64,000 nt of DNA, taken from NCBI RefSeq assembly GCF_008386585.1, contig NZ_VUOB01000053.1:53339-117338 (forward strand), in the 5' to 3' direction. A model generated the notes under the pieces. It saw only the letters and a list, made by a program, of their open reading frames with translations, was not told where the DNA came from and made no database searches. The position numbers and the translations under genes are program-made. Positions 33,298 through 41,651 of the stretch are shown here, one piece after another (positions within the stretch are counted from its first letter, which is position 1; each line of letters opens with the position of its first letter). Source of the stretch: Solihabitans fulvus. Lineage in GTDB: Bacteria; Actinomycetota; Actinomycetes; Mycobacteriales; Pseudonocardiaceae.

Positions 33298-34308
33298 TCA
33301 CACGCCACGGCTGGCGTGCGGGGCGGCTGCGCGCTCGGCGAGCAAGATCACGCCAATCCCGGCGCCGAGCGCCCCGGCGAGCACCCTGACCAGTCCGAGC
33401 ACGCCGATCAGGCCCCAGTTGCCGACGGTCGTGCCGGTCAGCGCGCTGCCGGCCAGCACGGGCAGCAGCGACCACACGCCCCACCCGAACAGTCCGCCGG
33501 AGCCCACCCAGGTCAGTGCGATCGGCACCCAGTACGGCAGCCGGCCGAGCGGCCGGTACACCAGCAGCACCAGGCCGAGCCCGCAGGCCAGCGCGGTGAG
33601 CCCGTACGCGCCGTCGAGCACGTGGGTGGCGAAGCCCTGGTCGACCCCGACCTCCTCGGGCTGGCCGACCGGCAGGCCGCACGCCCACAGCAGGTGCACG
33701 ACGAAGGCGATGCCGGCCAGCGCCGCCGCGACGGCCGTGAGCACGCGCTGCGCGGCGTGGGTGGTGCCCGGCGGCAGTTCGTCGACCCTGGCGCGCAGCA
33801 GCGTCCCCCAGCGGTGCCGGGCGTACAGCACGAAGGCGACCAGCAGGGTGAGCGTCTCGGCGGTGAAGCCGGTGTAGACGAGCCCGTAGACCCAGGGCCG
33901 CACGAGGTTGTCGGCGGTGACCAGCTGGACGCCGGTCGCGGCCGCGTGGACGGCGGCGATCGGCATGGCGAGCGCGATCGGCGTGAGGAGGCCGGCGCCG
34001 ACCCACATCGGGAAGCCGACCAGCCAGACCGAGGCGCGTCGGCCCCAGCGGTAGGTGAGGGTCAGCGCCAGCAGCGCGGCGACCACGTCCATGGCGGCGG
34101 TGGCCGCGTTGCCGCCGATCAGCACGGGGTTGTCGACCAGCGAGCGGTCCACGAACCCGATCGGGTCGCCGAACAGCCAGGCCGTCTTGAGCACGAGGTA
34201 GGGGATCGTGCTGGCGATGGTCGCGTAGCAGGCCACCAGCCGGAGCGCGCCGGGCCGGACCCGGTCCGGCCGGGCGGTCGCGGAGGAGGGTGGTGCGGAG
34301 ACTGTCAT
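33298..34308 (-). CDS. Multi-pass membrane protein of unknown function
   Basis: A 336-residue protein with roughly eight to nine hydrophobic helices (for example VVAALLALTLTYRWG, GLVYTGFTAETLTLLVAFVL, GLTALACGLGLVLLVY, LIGVLGLVRVLAGALGAG). No catalytic or transport motif was recognised. It is the first gene of an operon with the sensor kinase and response regulator, and may be a signal-sensing partner or a target of that system. Confidence 0.65.
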   Translation of the reverse strand: MTVSAPPSSATARPDRVRPGALRLVACYATIASTIPYLVLKTAWLFGDPIGFVDRSLVDNPVLIGGNAATAAMDVVAALLALTLTYRWGRRASVWLVGFPMWVGAGLLTPIALAMPIAAVHAAATGVQLVTADNLVRPWVYGLVYTGFTAETLTLLVAFVLYARHRWGTLLRARVDELPPGTTHAAQRVLTAVAAALAGIAFVVHLLWACGLPVGQPEEVGVDQGFATHVLDGAYGLTALACGLGLVLLVYRPLGRLPYWVPIALTWVGSGGLFGWGVWSLLPVLAGSALTGTTVGNWGLIGVLGLVRVLAGALGAGIGVILLAERAAAPHASRGV

Positions 34309-34391
34309 GCCGGCGACTCTTCCGCCGGCACGACCACCGGGCCTCCCGCCAGGAGACGAACCGGCTCCCTCCCCTGGGGGAGGCGGCGGGA

Positions 34392-34432
34392 ACGCCGAGG
34401 ACCCCGCGCGTGCTGCGCGGGGTCCTCGGCGT
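34392..34432 (-). terminator. Hairpin terminator after the YceI gene
   Basis: A perfect 18-bp stem (34392-34409 with 34415-34432) with the 5-nt loop GTGCT lies 20 bp after the YceI stop on the minus strand. It insulates the membrane-protein/kinase operon downstream. Confidence 0.85.
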
Positions 34433-34452
34433 CAGAGCTGGAGCGGGCCGGG

Positions 34453-35010
34453 TCAGGCCTGCCTGAGCACGGCCTCGATCTCGAGGGCGATCTGCACCTT
34501 GTCGCTCACCACGGCGCCACCGGTCTCCAACGCGGCGTTGAAGTTCACGCCGTAGTCGGTGCGGAGGATCTCGGTGCTGGCGGTGAAGCCCGCGCGGGTG
34601 CCGCCGTAGGCGTCCGGGCCGATGCCGCCGAGCTCGAGGGCGAGGCTGACGGGCCTGGTCACGCCGCGCAGCGTGAGCTCGCCGTCGAGCACGAAGTCAC
34701 CGTCCTCCTGGCGGACGCCGGTGGACCGGAACGACAGGGTGGGGTACTCCTCGACGTTGAGGAAGTCGTTGGTGCGCAGGTGGCCGTCCCGCTGCTCGTT
34801 GTGCGTGTTGATCGAGGCGGTGTTCACGGTCGCGGTGACCGTGGAGTCGAGCGGGTTCTCGGCGGTGACGATCTGCCCCTCGACGTGGTCGAACCTGCCG
34901 CGGACCTTGGTGACCACGAAGTGGCGCGCGACGAACGCGATGTCCGAGTGCACGGGGTCGATGTCCCAGGTGCCGACGACGTATCCCGGGATCTGGACGG
35001 CAGCGCTCAT
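34453..35010 (-). CDS. YceI-family lipocalin-like protein
   Basis: A 185-residue YceI-fold protein: TWDIDPVHSDIAFVARHFV at the N-terminus, then KVRGRFDHVEG, NTHNEQRDGHLRTNDFLN and GELTLRGVTRPVSL. The fold binds isoprenoid or other hydrophobic ligands. There is no signal peptide, so it should be cytoplasmic, as in many actinobacterial members. AAGGAG precedes the ATG. It is a single transcription unit with an AT-rich operator-like element upstream and a strong terminator downstream. Confidence 0.9.
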   Translation of the reverse strand: MSAAVQIPGYVVGTWDIDPVHSDIAFVARHFVVTKVRGRFDHVEGQIVTAENPLDSTVTATVNTASINTHNEQRDGHLRTNDFLNVEEYPTLSFRSTGVRQEDGDFVLDGELTLRGVTRPVSLALELGGIGPDAYGGTRAGFTASTEILRTDYGVNFNAALETGGAVVSDKVQIALEIEAVLRQA

Positions 35011-35057
35011 GGTGTGCTCCTTGGTTGAGGATGGTGACTCGTCCGAGCCAACACGAT

Positions 35058-35074
35058 TGAAACTTAAACTATTC
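35058..35074 (-). promoter_or_regulatory. AT-rich operator/promoter element upstream of the YceI gene
   Basis: The 17-bp AT-rich stretch TTGAAACTTAAACTATT (plus strand) stands out in GC-rich surroundings 48 bp upstream of the YceI start. Its TTGAAAC..AGTTTAA content resembles sites used by MarR-type regulators. Binding is inference. Confidence 0.35.
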
Positions 35075-35165
35075 CCCCTCGTCGCGCTGCCCTTCTCCGA
35101 CAAAAACTCGCCAGGGGGTCCAGCGCCCCGCCTATGGCCGATCGTCTACACGCCGCATCCTGGTT

Positions 35166-36017
35166 ATGGTGCGAAGAATGACCGCACCCGAGCGCTCGCG
35201 CCTGGCGAGGGATCGGCTGTCTCGAGAACTGCGGCGGCTGCGCACCGAGGCGAAGATGACGGGGACCGCCGCTGCGAAGGCCGCTGGCATGAGCCAGTCG
35301 AAGCTTTCCAAGATCGAGAACGGCATGCTGCTGCCGTCGGTGCGGGACGTCGAGCGCCTCGCCGGTGCCCTGATCGCCACCGAGGACACCGCCTTCGAGC
35401 TGGTCGAACTGGCCAAACTGCTGCACGCCGAGGTCGAGACGCGCCGGGTCGTGCTGCACCGGGGCGCCCACCGCCACCAGCAGACCGTCGGCCGGATCGA
35501 GGCCGAGGCGACCACCAGCAGGTTCTTCCAGCTCAACATGGTGCCGGCGCTGTTACAGAGCGACGGCTACCTCAGGGTCGTGTTCGCCCCGCTGCCCCAG
35601 GACGAACGCGAGGCCGCGGTCAGCGCCCTGCGCGGCCGCAGGGGCGTGTTCAACGATCCAGAGAAGCAGTTCGTGTTCCTGCTGACCGAGGGCGCGCTGC
35701 GCTGGCGGATGGGGTCGTCCGAGGTGATGCGGAGCCAGCTCGACCGGCTCGTCGAGGTGTCGAGGCGGCCCAACGTCCGGCTCGGCCTCGTGCCGTGGGC
35801 GGCCAACGCCGACGTCGTCGCCCTGCACGGGTTCCAGGTCTACGACGAACGGGTGGTCACGGTCAGCGTGCTCACCGGGAACGCCACCATCACCGACCCC
35901 GCCGACGTGCACGAGTACCTGGAGCTGTTCGGCAGGCTGGAGCGGCTGGCGATCTACGACGACGACCTGCGCGGCCTGCTGACCAGGATCGCCGAGGACT
36001 ATCGCGTGCTCCGGTGA
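35166..36017 (+). CDS. XRE-family regulator with DUF5753 domain
   Basis: A 283-residue regulator. The N-terminal helix-turn-helix (about residues 15-75) includes MTGTAAAKAAGMSQSKLSKI. The C-terminal DUF5753 domain has FFQLNMVPALLQSDGYLR, VFLLTEGALRWRMG and RRPNVRLGLVPWAA. These proteins are abundant in filamentous actinobacteria and are often paired with a small DUF397 protein; none follows here. ATG 35166 is used; ATG 35178 is an alternative with a purine-rich GAAGA upstream. It is divergent from the YceI gene. Confidence 0.88.
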   Translation: MVRRMTAPERSRLARDRLSRELRRLRTEAKMTGTAAAKAAGMSQSKLSKIENGMLLPSVRDVERLAGALIATEDTAFELVELAKLLHAEVETRRVVLHRGAHRHQQTVGRIEAEATTSRFFQLNMVPALLQSDGYLRVVFAPLPQDEREAAVSALRGRRGVFNDPEKQFVFLLTEGALRWRMGSSEVMRSQLDRLVEVSRRPNVRLGLVPWAANADVVALHGFQVYDERVVTVSVLTGNATITDPADVHEYLELFGRLERLAIYDDDLRGLLTRIAEDYRVLR

Positions 36018-36135
36018 CCTCGGGCGGGACAACGCGTCGGTCACCCTCGCGGGTGTCGGCGCGTCAACGGCTGAGCTGGGCCGTTAGGCTTCCCGGGCCA
36101 GATCATCCTCACCGGTAGGTGCATTCGACAGCCTT

Positions 36136-36753
36136 ATGCTCAACATCTTCGCCCGCGCCTCTGTCTCGCGCGTCACCGATCCGATCGGGGCGTGGCTGGT
36201 CCGACGTGGGCTCACCCCCAACGCGATGACCCTGTTCGGCACGGCCGGCACGGTTGTCGCAGCGCTGTGGCTGTTTCCGGCGAACCAGCTGTTCATCGGC
36301 ACCGTGGTGGTCACGGTCTTCGTGCTGTTCGACCTGTTCGACGGCGCGATGGCCAGGGCGCTCGGCGGCGGCACGAGCTTCGGCGCCGTCCTGGACGCCA
36401 GCTGCGACCGGATCGCCGACGGCGCGCTGTTCGCCGCCATCGCCTGGTGGGCGTTCACCACGGCGGACAACCGGCCGCTCGCGGCCGCGGCGCTGGTCTG
36501 CCTGGTCGCCGGGCAGGTCATCTCCTACGTCAAGGCGCGCGCCGAGGCGTCCGGGCTGTCCGCCGACGTCGGGCTGGTCGAGCGCGCCGAACGCCTGATC
36601 ATCGCGCTCGTCGGCACCGGGCTGTACGGCCTGCACGTGCCCTACGCCGTGCATGTGGCGATCTGGCTGCTCGCCGTGTTGTCGGTGGTGACCGTGGTGC
36701 AGCGGCTGGTCGCCGTGTACCGCGAGGCCAGGGAGGCAGAGGCAAAGGCATGA
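36136..36753 (+). CDS. pgsA: Phosphatidylinositol phosphate synthase (CDP-alcohol phosphotransferase)
   Basis: A 205-residue membrane enzyme with the CDP-alcohol phosphotransferase signature DG-x2-AR-x8-G-x3-D-x3-D (DGAMARALGGGTSFGAVLD...D, residues about 68-90) and six hydrophobic helices. In mycobacteria PgsA1 (Rv2612c) makes phosphatidylinositol phosphate from CDP-diacylglycerol and inositol phosphate, the first step towards PIMs. The identity rests on the following genes, patA and pimA, in the same order. The stop overlaps the patA ATG. Confidence 0.92.
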   Translation: MLNIFARASVSRVTDPIGAWLVRRGLTPNAMTLFGTAGTVVAALWLFPANQLFIGTVVVTVFVLFDLFDGAMARALGGGTSFGAVLDASCDRIADGALFAAIAWWAFTTADNRPLAAAALVCLVAGQVISYVKARAEASGLSADVGLVERAERLIIALVGTGLYGLHVPYAVHVAIWLLAVLSVVTVVQRLVAVYREAREAEAKA

Positions 36754-37733
36754 ACACGAGTTGGCGGGCCACGCTCGGCGAGCGACTGACGGTGGCGGGC
36801 TACACGGCAGGCTGGCGGCTGGTGCGCGCGCTGCCGGAGGGGGTCGCCGGCGCGCTCTTCCGCAAGGGCGCCGACCTGGCGGCCCGACGCGGCGGCGAGG
36901 GCACCGCGCAGCTGCGCCGCAACTTGGCCAGGGTGGTGCCCAAGGCAGGCGACGACGAGCTGGACGAGCTGGTCCAGCAGTCCCTGCGCTCCTACGCGCG
37001 GTACTGGCGCGAGGCGTTCCGGCTGCCATCGATGCAGGTGGACGCCGTGTTCCGGCTGGTCGACGAGGCGCTGACCGGGAGGGAGAACCTGGACGCCGCG
37101 CTGGCCGAGGGCAACGGCGCGATCTGCGTGCTGCCGCACTCGGGCAACTGGGACGTCGCCGGTGTGTGGGGCGTTCGGCACGTCGGCACCTTCACCACGG
37201 TGGCCGAGCGGCTCAAGCCGGAGGAGCTGTACCAGCGGTTCTTCACCTACCGCGAGTCGCTCGGCTTCGAGATCCTGCCGACCAAGGGCGGCCCGCGACC
37301 GGCGTCGGCGGTGCTGGCCGACCGGCTGCGGGCCAACGGGCTGGTCTGCCTGGTCGCCGACCGCGACCTCACCTCGGCCGGCGTGCCGGTCAGCTTCTTC
37401 GGCGAGGAGGCCAGGATGCCCGCCGGGCCAGCGCACCTCGCGGCCACCACCGGCGCGGCGCTGCTGCCGGTAGGATCCTGGTTCACCGAACAGGGTTGGG
37501 GCCTGCGCATCCACCCGCCGATCAAGGTCGCCGGGCAGGGCGGGGTGGCCGCGGCCACCCAGGCGATGGCCGACGTGTTCGCCGCCGACATCGCGGCGCA
37601 CCCGGCCGATTGGCACATGTTGCAGAAGGTGTGGGTGGCCGACCTGCCGCCTGGTCGGCAGGCCGTGCTGGCGAGGGTCGCCCGCCGCAACAGGGAGCGG
37701 GCCGAGGCAGCCGGTCTGGAGGAGCCAAGGTGA
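36750..37733 (+). CDS. patA: Phosphatidylinositol mannoside acyltransferase
   Basis: A 327-residue LPLAT-family acyltransferase related to lipid A acyltransferases. The catalytic H-x4-D motif is HSGNWD near residue 129, followed by VADRDLTSAGVPVSFFGEEA and PAGPAHLA. Mycobacterial Rv2611c attaches palmitate to the mannose of PIM1/PIM2 at the cytoplasmic membrane face. The ATG overlaps the pgsA stop and the stop overlaps the pimA GTG, so the three are translationally coupled. Confidence 0.92.
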   Translation: MNTSWRATLGERLTVAGYTAGWRLVRALPEGVAGALFRKGADLAARRGGEGTAQLRRNLARVVPKAGDDELDELVQQSLRSYARYWREAFRLPSMQVDAVFRLVDEALTGRENLDAALAEGNGAICVLPHSGNWDVAGVWGVRHVGTFTTVAERLKPEELYQRFFTYRESLGFEILPTKGGPRPASAVLADRLRANGLVCLVADRDLTSAGVPVSFFGEEARMPAGPAHLAATTGAALLPVGSWFTEQGWGLRIHPPIKVAGQGGVAAATQAMADVFAADIAAHPADWHMLQKVWVADLPPGRQAVLARVARRNRERAEAAGLEEPR

Positions 37734-38887
37734 GGGTCGGCATCGTCTGCCCCTACTCGTTCGAGGTGCCCGGTGGCGTGCAGGCCCACGTGGTCGACCT
37801 CGCCAAGGCGCTGCGCTCCCTCGGCCACGAGGTCAACGTGCTGGCCCCGGCGGACGAGGACACCGAGCTGCCCGAGTTCGTCACCGCGGCGGGCCGGGCC
37901 GTCGGCATCCCCTACAACGGGTCCGTCGCCAGGCTGTCGTTCGGTCCGTTGTCCTTCGCCAGGGTCCGGCGGTGGCTGCGCGAGCACGAGTTCGACGTGC
38001 TGCACCTGCACGAGCCGACCGCGCCGAGCCTGTCCATGCTCGCGCTGATGGTCGCCGACGGCCCGATCGTGGCCACCTTCCACACCTCGACGCCCAGGTC
38101 CAAGATGCTGGCCGCCTTCCAGGGCGTGCTCCAGCCGTTCCTGGAGAAGATCACCGCGCGGATCGCGGTGTCCGCGCTGGCCAGGCGCGTGCAGGTGGAG
38201 CACCTCGGCGGCGACGCGGTGGAGATCCCCAATGGCGTCGACGTTGACTTCTTCGCCGACGCGGAGCCGCTGGACGGCTTTCCCCGCGAGGGCGGCACGA
38301 TCGGCTTCGTCGGGCGGTTCACCGAGCCGCGCAAGGGCATGCCGGTGCTGCTCGACGCGCTGCGGCTGCTCGCGCCGGACCTGCCGGAGCTGCGGCTGCT
38401 GGTGGTCGGCCGGGGTGACCCCGACGACCTGCGCCGCGCCGCCGGTCCCGAGCTGGCAGACCGCCTGGTGCTGCTCGGTCAGGCCGACGACGAGACCAAG
38501 GCGCGGGCGATGCGCAGCGTCGACGTGTACTGCGCGCCCAACACCGGCGGCGAGAGCTTCGGCATGATCCTCACTGAGGCGATGGCTGCGGGCGCGGCGG
38601 TCGCGGCGAGCGACCTCGACGCGTTCCGGCGGGTGCTCGACGACGGCAGGGCCGGCGTGCTGACCCCGGTCGGGGACGCGCGGGCGCTGGCCGAGGCGCT
38701 GCGCGGGCTGCTGGCCGACCCGGCGCGCCGGGCCGAGTACGTGGACGCCGCCAACCAGCGCGTGCTGACCTTCGACTGGTCGGTCGTCGCCGGGCAGGTG
38801 CTGCGCGTCTACGAGACCGCGATGGCCGCCAACCCGAGGCGGGTGCGGGCGGCCGAGGAGGGCGTGCACTCGGGCGGCACGACGTGA
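37730..38887 (+). CDS. pimA: Phosphatidylinositol alpha-mannosyltransferase
   Basis: A 385-residue GT-B (family 4) glycosyltransferase. Features are PYSFEVPGGVQAHV at the N-terminus, LHLHEPTAPSLS, NGVDVDFF, GRFTEPRKGMP and the donor-site acidic pair in GGESFGMILTEAMAAG. It transfers mannose from GDP-mannose to phosphatidylinositol, the first committed PIM step. GGAGG lies before the GTG, which overlaps the patA stop; the end overlaps the NUDIX gene. Confidence 0.94.
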   Translation: MRVGIVCPYSFEVPGGVQAHVVDLAKALRSLGHEVNVLAPADEDTELPEFVTAAGRAVGIPYNGSVARLSFGPLSFARVRRWLREHEFDVLHLHEPTAPSLSMLALMVADGPIVATFHTSTPRSKMLAAFQGVLQPFLEKITARIAVSALARRVQVEHLGGDAVEIPNGVDVDFFADAEPLDGFPREGGTIGFVGRFTEPRKGMPVLLDALRLLAPDLPELRLLVVGRGDPDDLRRAAGPELADRLVLLGQADDETKARAMRSVDVYCAPNTGGESFGMILTEAMAAGAAVAASDLDAFRRVLDDGRAGVLTPVGDARALAEALRGLLADPARRAEYVDAANQRVLTFDWSVVAGQVLRVYETAMAANPRRVRAAEEGVHSGGTT

Positions 38888-39897
38888 CCAGTGCGTCGAT
38901 GGCGACGACTCTGCTCGTGCTACTCGCGGTCGCGTTGCTGCTCGGTCCGTGGATCCTGCGCACCGCGAGCCGGCTCGACCGGCTGCACGTGCGCACCGAC
39001 GCGGCGTGGGCCGCGGTCGACGCGACGCTCGCCCGCCGCGCCGTGGTGACCAGGGCCGTCACGGCGACCGGACGGTTCGACGACGCGACGGTCGCGCGCC
39101 TGCGGTCGGCGGCCGACCGTGCCGAGCACGCCGCTCGGCCGGAGCGGGAGGCCGCCGAGAACGAGCTGAGCAGGCTGCTCGGCGAGCTGGACCGGGATCG
39201 GCTGCCGCATGCGTTGGTGGCCGAGCTGGCCGACGCGGAGCAGCGGGTGATGCTGGCCAGGCGCGTGCACAACGACGCCGTGCGGGACACGCTGGCGCTG
39301 CGGCGCCGTCGCCCGGTGCGGTGGCTGAAGCTGGCCGGCACGGCAGGGCGGCCCGAGTACTTCGAGATCGCCGAGCCGGCGTCGAACCTCGCCGAGCCGG
39401 TCGTGCGGACCGCGCGGGCCGCGGCCAGGGTGCTGCTGCTCGACGGGGCCGGGCGGGTGCTGCTGTTCGAGGGCATCGACCCGGCGCGGCCGAGCGAGAC
39501 GTTCTGGTTCACCGTCGGCGGCGGGATCGAGCCGGGGGAGGCGTTGCGCGCTGCGGCCGTCCGGGAGGCGTTCGAGGAGACCGGCCTCCGGCTGCCGGCT
39601 GAGGACCTGGTCGGCCCGGTATGGCGGCGGCGGGTGTCGTTCAGCTTCGACGGCGAGGCCTTCGACGCCGAGGAGTGGTTCTTCGTCGCCAACTCGGCCG
39701 TGCACAACGGTGACGAGCACGTGCTGGATGTGTCCGGGTTCACCGAGCTGGAGGAGCGCACCGTGCGGCGGCACCGCTGGTGGAGCGCCGAGGAGCTGCG
39801 GTCCACCGAGGACACGGTCTATCCCATGCAGCTGGGCGAGCTGTTGCCCGGTCTCGTGCGCAACAGCTGGGACGGCCAGACCCGCGTGGTGCGCTGA
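38884..39897 (+). CDS. Membrane-anchored NUDIX hydrolase
   Basis: A 337-residue protein with an N-terminal hydrophobic anchor (MATTLLVLLAVALLLGPWIL), a helical, LemA-like linker (about 35-140, with NDAVRDTLALRRRR), and a C-terminal NUDIX domain whose box reads GGGIEPGEALRAAAVREAFE followed by ETGL. It corresponds in position and layout to mycobacterial Rv2609c at the end of the PIM operon. The physiological substrate is unknown; a nucleotide-sugar pool is plausible. The GTG overlaps the pimA stop. Confidence 0.88.
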   Translation: MTSASMATTLLVLLAVALLLGPWILRTASRLDRLHVRTDAAWAAVDATLARRAVVTRAVTATGRFDDATVARLRSAADRAEHAARPEREAAENELSRLLGELDRDRLPHALVAELADAEQRVMLARRVHNDAVRDTLALRRRRPVRWLKLAGTAGRPEYFEIAEPASNLAEPVVRTARAAARVLLLDGAGRVLLFEGIDPARPSETFWFTVGGGIEPGEALRAAAVREAFEETGLRLPAEDLVGPVWRRRVSFSFDGEAFDAEEWFFVANSAVHNGDEHVLDVSGFTELEERTVRRHRWWSAEELRSTEDTVYPMQLGELLPGLVRNSWDGQTRVVR

Positions 39898-39920
39898 CCG
39901 CTACCGCCGCATGTCTTGAT

Positions 39921-39936
39921 GGGTCCCTTCATGACA
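39921..39936. repeat. Copy of a short dispersed intergenic repeat
   Basis: GGGTCCCTTCATGACA here matches GGGACCCTTCATGACA at 42480-42495 in 15 of 16 bases. The second copy is half of a 20-bp hairpin; this one is a degenerate half without a full partner. Both lie between genes. Confidence 0.5.
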
Positions 39937-39950
39937 GGGCACGGGCCGCT

Positions 39951-40298
39951 TCACAGGTCGTGTGCGGTGGTGTGGCGTGGCTGGTAGAGGTGCAGTGGAC
40001 CGCCTCCGGGCAGCGTGATCGTGGTCCGCACGCCCCACCCGGCCTCGGTGACCGGGCCGGCCGGCACGCCCTTGGCGGCGAGTTCGGCGAGCGTGGCGTC
40101 GAGGTCGTCGCACATCAGGAACAGCTCCTGGGCCGGCTCGCCGCCGGTCGGGTGCACGGCGACCTCGGCGGGCGGCAGCGCGAAGATCAGCCAGCCGTTC
40201 CCGGCGTCCACGTGCCGGTAGCCGAGAACATCGCGGAAGAACGCGCGGTCGGCCTCGGCGTCCCGACTGTGGATGACGATGTGCGCACCCGTAATCAC
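39951..40298 (-). CDS. VOC-superfamily (glyoxalase/bleomycin-resistance-like) protein
   Basis: A 115-residue single-domain VOC protein: TGAHIVIHSRDAEADRAFFR, GWLIFALPPAEVAVHP, and a C-terminal half with FLMCDDLDATLAELAAKG and LHLYQPRH. Two beta-alpha-beta-beta-beta modules are recognisable, so it probably forms a dimeric metal-binding barrel. The substrate is unknown. GTG 40298 fits the family start; the frame is open further upstream into the neighbouring promoter region. Confidence 0.75.
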   Translation of the reverse strand: MITGAHIVIHSRDAEADRAFFRDVLGYRHVDAGNGWLIFALPPAEVAVHPTGGEPAQELFLMCDDLDATLAELAAKGVPAGPVTEAGWGVRTTITLPGGGPLHLYQPRHTTAHDL

Positions 40299-40341
40299 CT
40301 GGCGACCGTAACCCTGGGCACGCTCAACGGCACCCCCGGGC

Positions 40342-40371
40342 TTGACAGAGTTCGCTAGTGTCTTAGCTAAG
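40342..40371 (+). promoter_or_regulatory. Promoter with overlapping palindromic operator for the YtrA-type operon
   Basis: TTGACA (40342-40347) is followed after 17 bp by AGCTAA (40365-40370). The perfect 10-bp palindrome CTTAGCTAAG (40362-40371), within the larger imperfect GTGT...ACAC dyad, covers the -10 region. This is a typical arrangement for autorepression by the YtrA-type GntR regulator encoded immediately downstream. Confidence 0.6.
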
Positions 40372-40392
40372 TAACACAATCTGGGAGGCGGG

Positions 40393-40782
40393 TTGCAGTT
40401 CCGAGTCGACCGGACCGGCGGGATCCCCGCCTACGTCCAGCTCGCGGGCCAGGTCCGCGAGGCGCTGCGACTTGGCTGGCTGAAGCCGGGCGACCGGTTG
40501 CCGACCGTGCGTGACGCGGTGGCCGCGAGCGGCGTCAACCCGAACACCGTGCTCAAGGCGTACCGGCAGTTGGAGTTCGAAGGCCTGGTCGAGGCGCGTC
40601 AGGGGGCGGGGACATTCGTGAAGGCGTCGCTGCGGTCGGTCGACCCGGAGGTCATGACGGACCTGCGCGACCACCTCGCGCACTGGGTGCTCCGGGCGAG
40701 GGAAGCGGGGATGAACGACGAGGGCGCCCGCGCGCTGCTGGGCGCGGTCCTCGACGACAAGGACACTGAGGGGGAGCGGTGA
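40393..40782 (+). CDS. YtrA-type GntR-family regulator
   Basis: A 129-residue GntR regulator without a large ligand domain. The winged helix spans about residues 8-75 (GGIPAYVQLAGQVREALRLG, GDRLPTVRDAVAASGVNPNT, LEARQ-like wing at LVEARQGAGTF), followed by a short helical tail. This small YtrA class typically represses an ABC transporter operon encoded with it, which is the case here. The start is a TTG with GGGAGG five bases upstream. The stop overlaps the ATPase GTG. Confidence 0.88.
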   Translation: MQFRVDRTGGIPAYVQLAGQVREALRLGWLKPGDRLPTVRDAVAASGVNPNTVLKAYRQLEFEGLVEARQGAGTFVKASLRSVDPEVMTDLRDHLAHWVLRAREAGMNDEGARALLGAVLDDKDTEGER

Positions 40783-41651
40783 ACCGGGACACAGTCATAC
40801 GAGCGCGGCGTCTTGGCAAGAGGTACTACCCGATGACCAGTCCGCGCACGTGGGCGTTGCGGGACTGCACGTTCGAGGTGCCCGCAGGCCGGGTGGTCGC
40901 GCTGGTCGGCGCGAACGGCGCGGGCAAGTCCACCCTGCTCGGCATCCTCGGCGGTGTGCTGGCCGCCAGCGATGGCGCGGCCGAGGTCACGGGCAGAACC
41001 GCCATCGTGACTCAGGAACGCCCGCTGTACCGGCACTTCAGCGTCGCCGACACACTGCGACTCGGGGCGAGCCTCAACCGCGAGTGGGACCAGGAGCGCG
41101 CGCTGCGCTGGCTGAACCGGTTCGAGGTGCCGTTGCGCCGCGCGTGCGGCCGGCTGTCCGGGGGCCAGCGGGCCCAGGTGGCCATCGCGGTAGCGCTCGG
41201 CTCTCGACCCTCGGTGCTGCTGCTGGACGAGCCGCTGACCAACCTCGACCCGCTCGCTCGGCGCGACGCGGTCCGGCAACTGCTCACCGATGTCGCCGAC
41301 ACCGGGCTGACCGTCGTGCTGTCGACCCATCTGGTGGCCGAGTTGAGCGGCGTCGCCGACCACCTGGTGCTGCTCAGCCGCGGTCGGCTGGTGGTCGACG
41401 GCGACGTCGACGACCTGCTCGCGGCGCACGTGGAGTGGATCGGTCCGCGCGCCGACGCCCCGCCGGCACCGGGCGAGGTCGTGCACGCGCAGCACACCGA
41501 CGTCCAGTCGACGTTCCTCGTGCGCTCGCTGGCCGACGCGGCACCGCCTCCGCCGGGTTGGCTCTGCCGGCAGGTGCCCCTGGAGGACTTCGTCCTGGCG
41601 CACCTGGCGTCGGGCAGGAACGCGGTGGCGGACAAGGAGAAGGCGGCATGA
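40779..41651 (+). CDS. ABC transporter ATPase (YtrA-operon type)
   Basis: A 290-residue ABC ATPase. Walker A is GANGAGKST, the signature LSGGQRAQV, Walker B VLLLDEPLTNLD, and the switch His is in LSTHL. The C-terminal 80 residues are variable and may contact the permease. It resembles drug/lantibiotic exporters regulated by YtrA-type repressors. The GTG overlaps the regulator stop and the end overlaps the permease ATG, giving full translational coupling. Confidence 0.92.
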   Translation: MNRDTVIRARRLGKRYYPMTSPRTWALRDCTFEVPAGRVVALVGANGAGKSTLLGILGGVLAASDGAAEVTGRTAIVTQERPLYRHFSVADTLRLGASLNREWDQERALRWLNRFEVPLRRACGRLSGGQRAQVAIAVALGSRPSVLLLDEPLTNLDPLARRDAVRQLLTDVADTGLTVVLSTHLVAELSGVADHLVLLSRGRLVVDGDVDDLLAAHVEWIGPRADAPPAPGEVVHAQHTDVQSTFLVRSLADAAPPPPGWLCRQVPLEDFVLAHLASGRNAVADKEKAA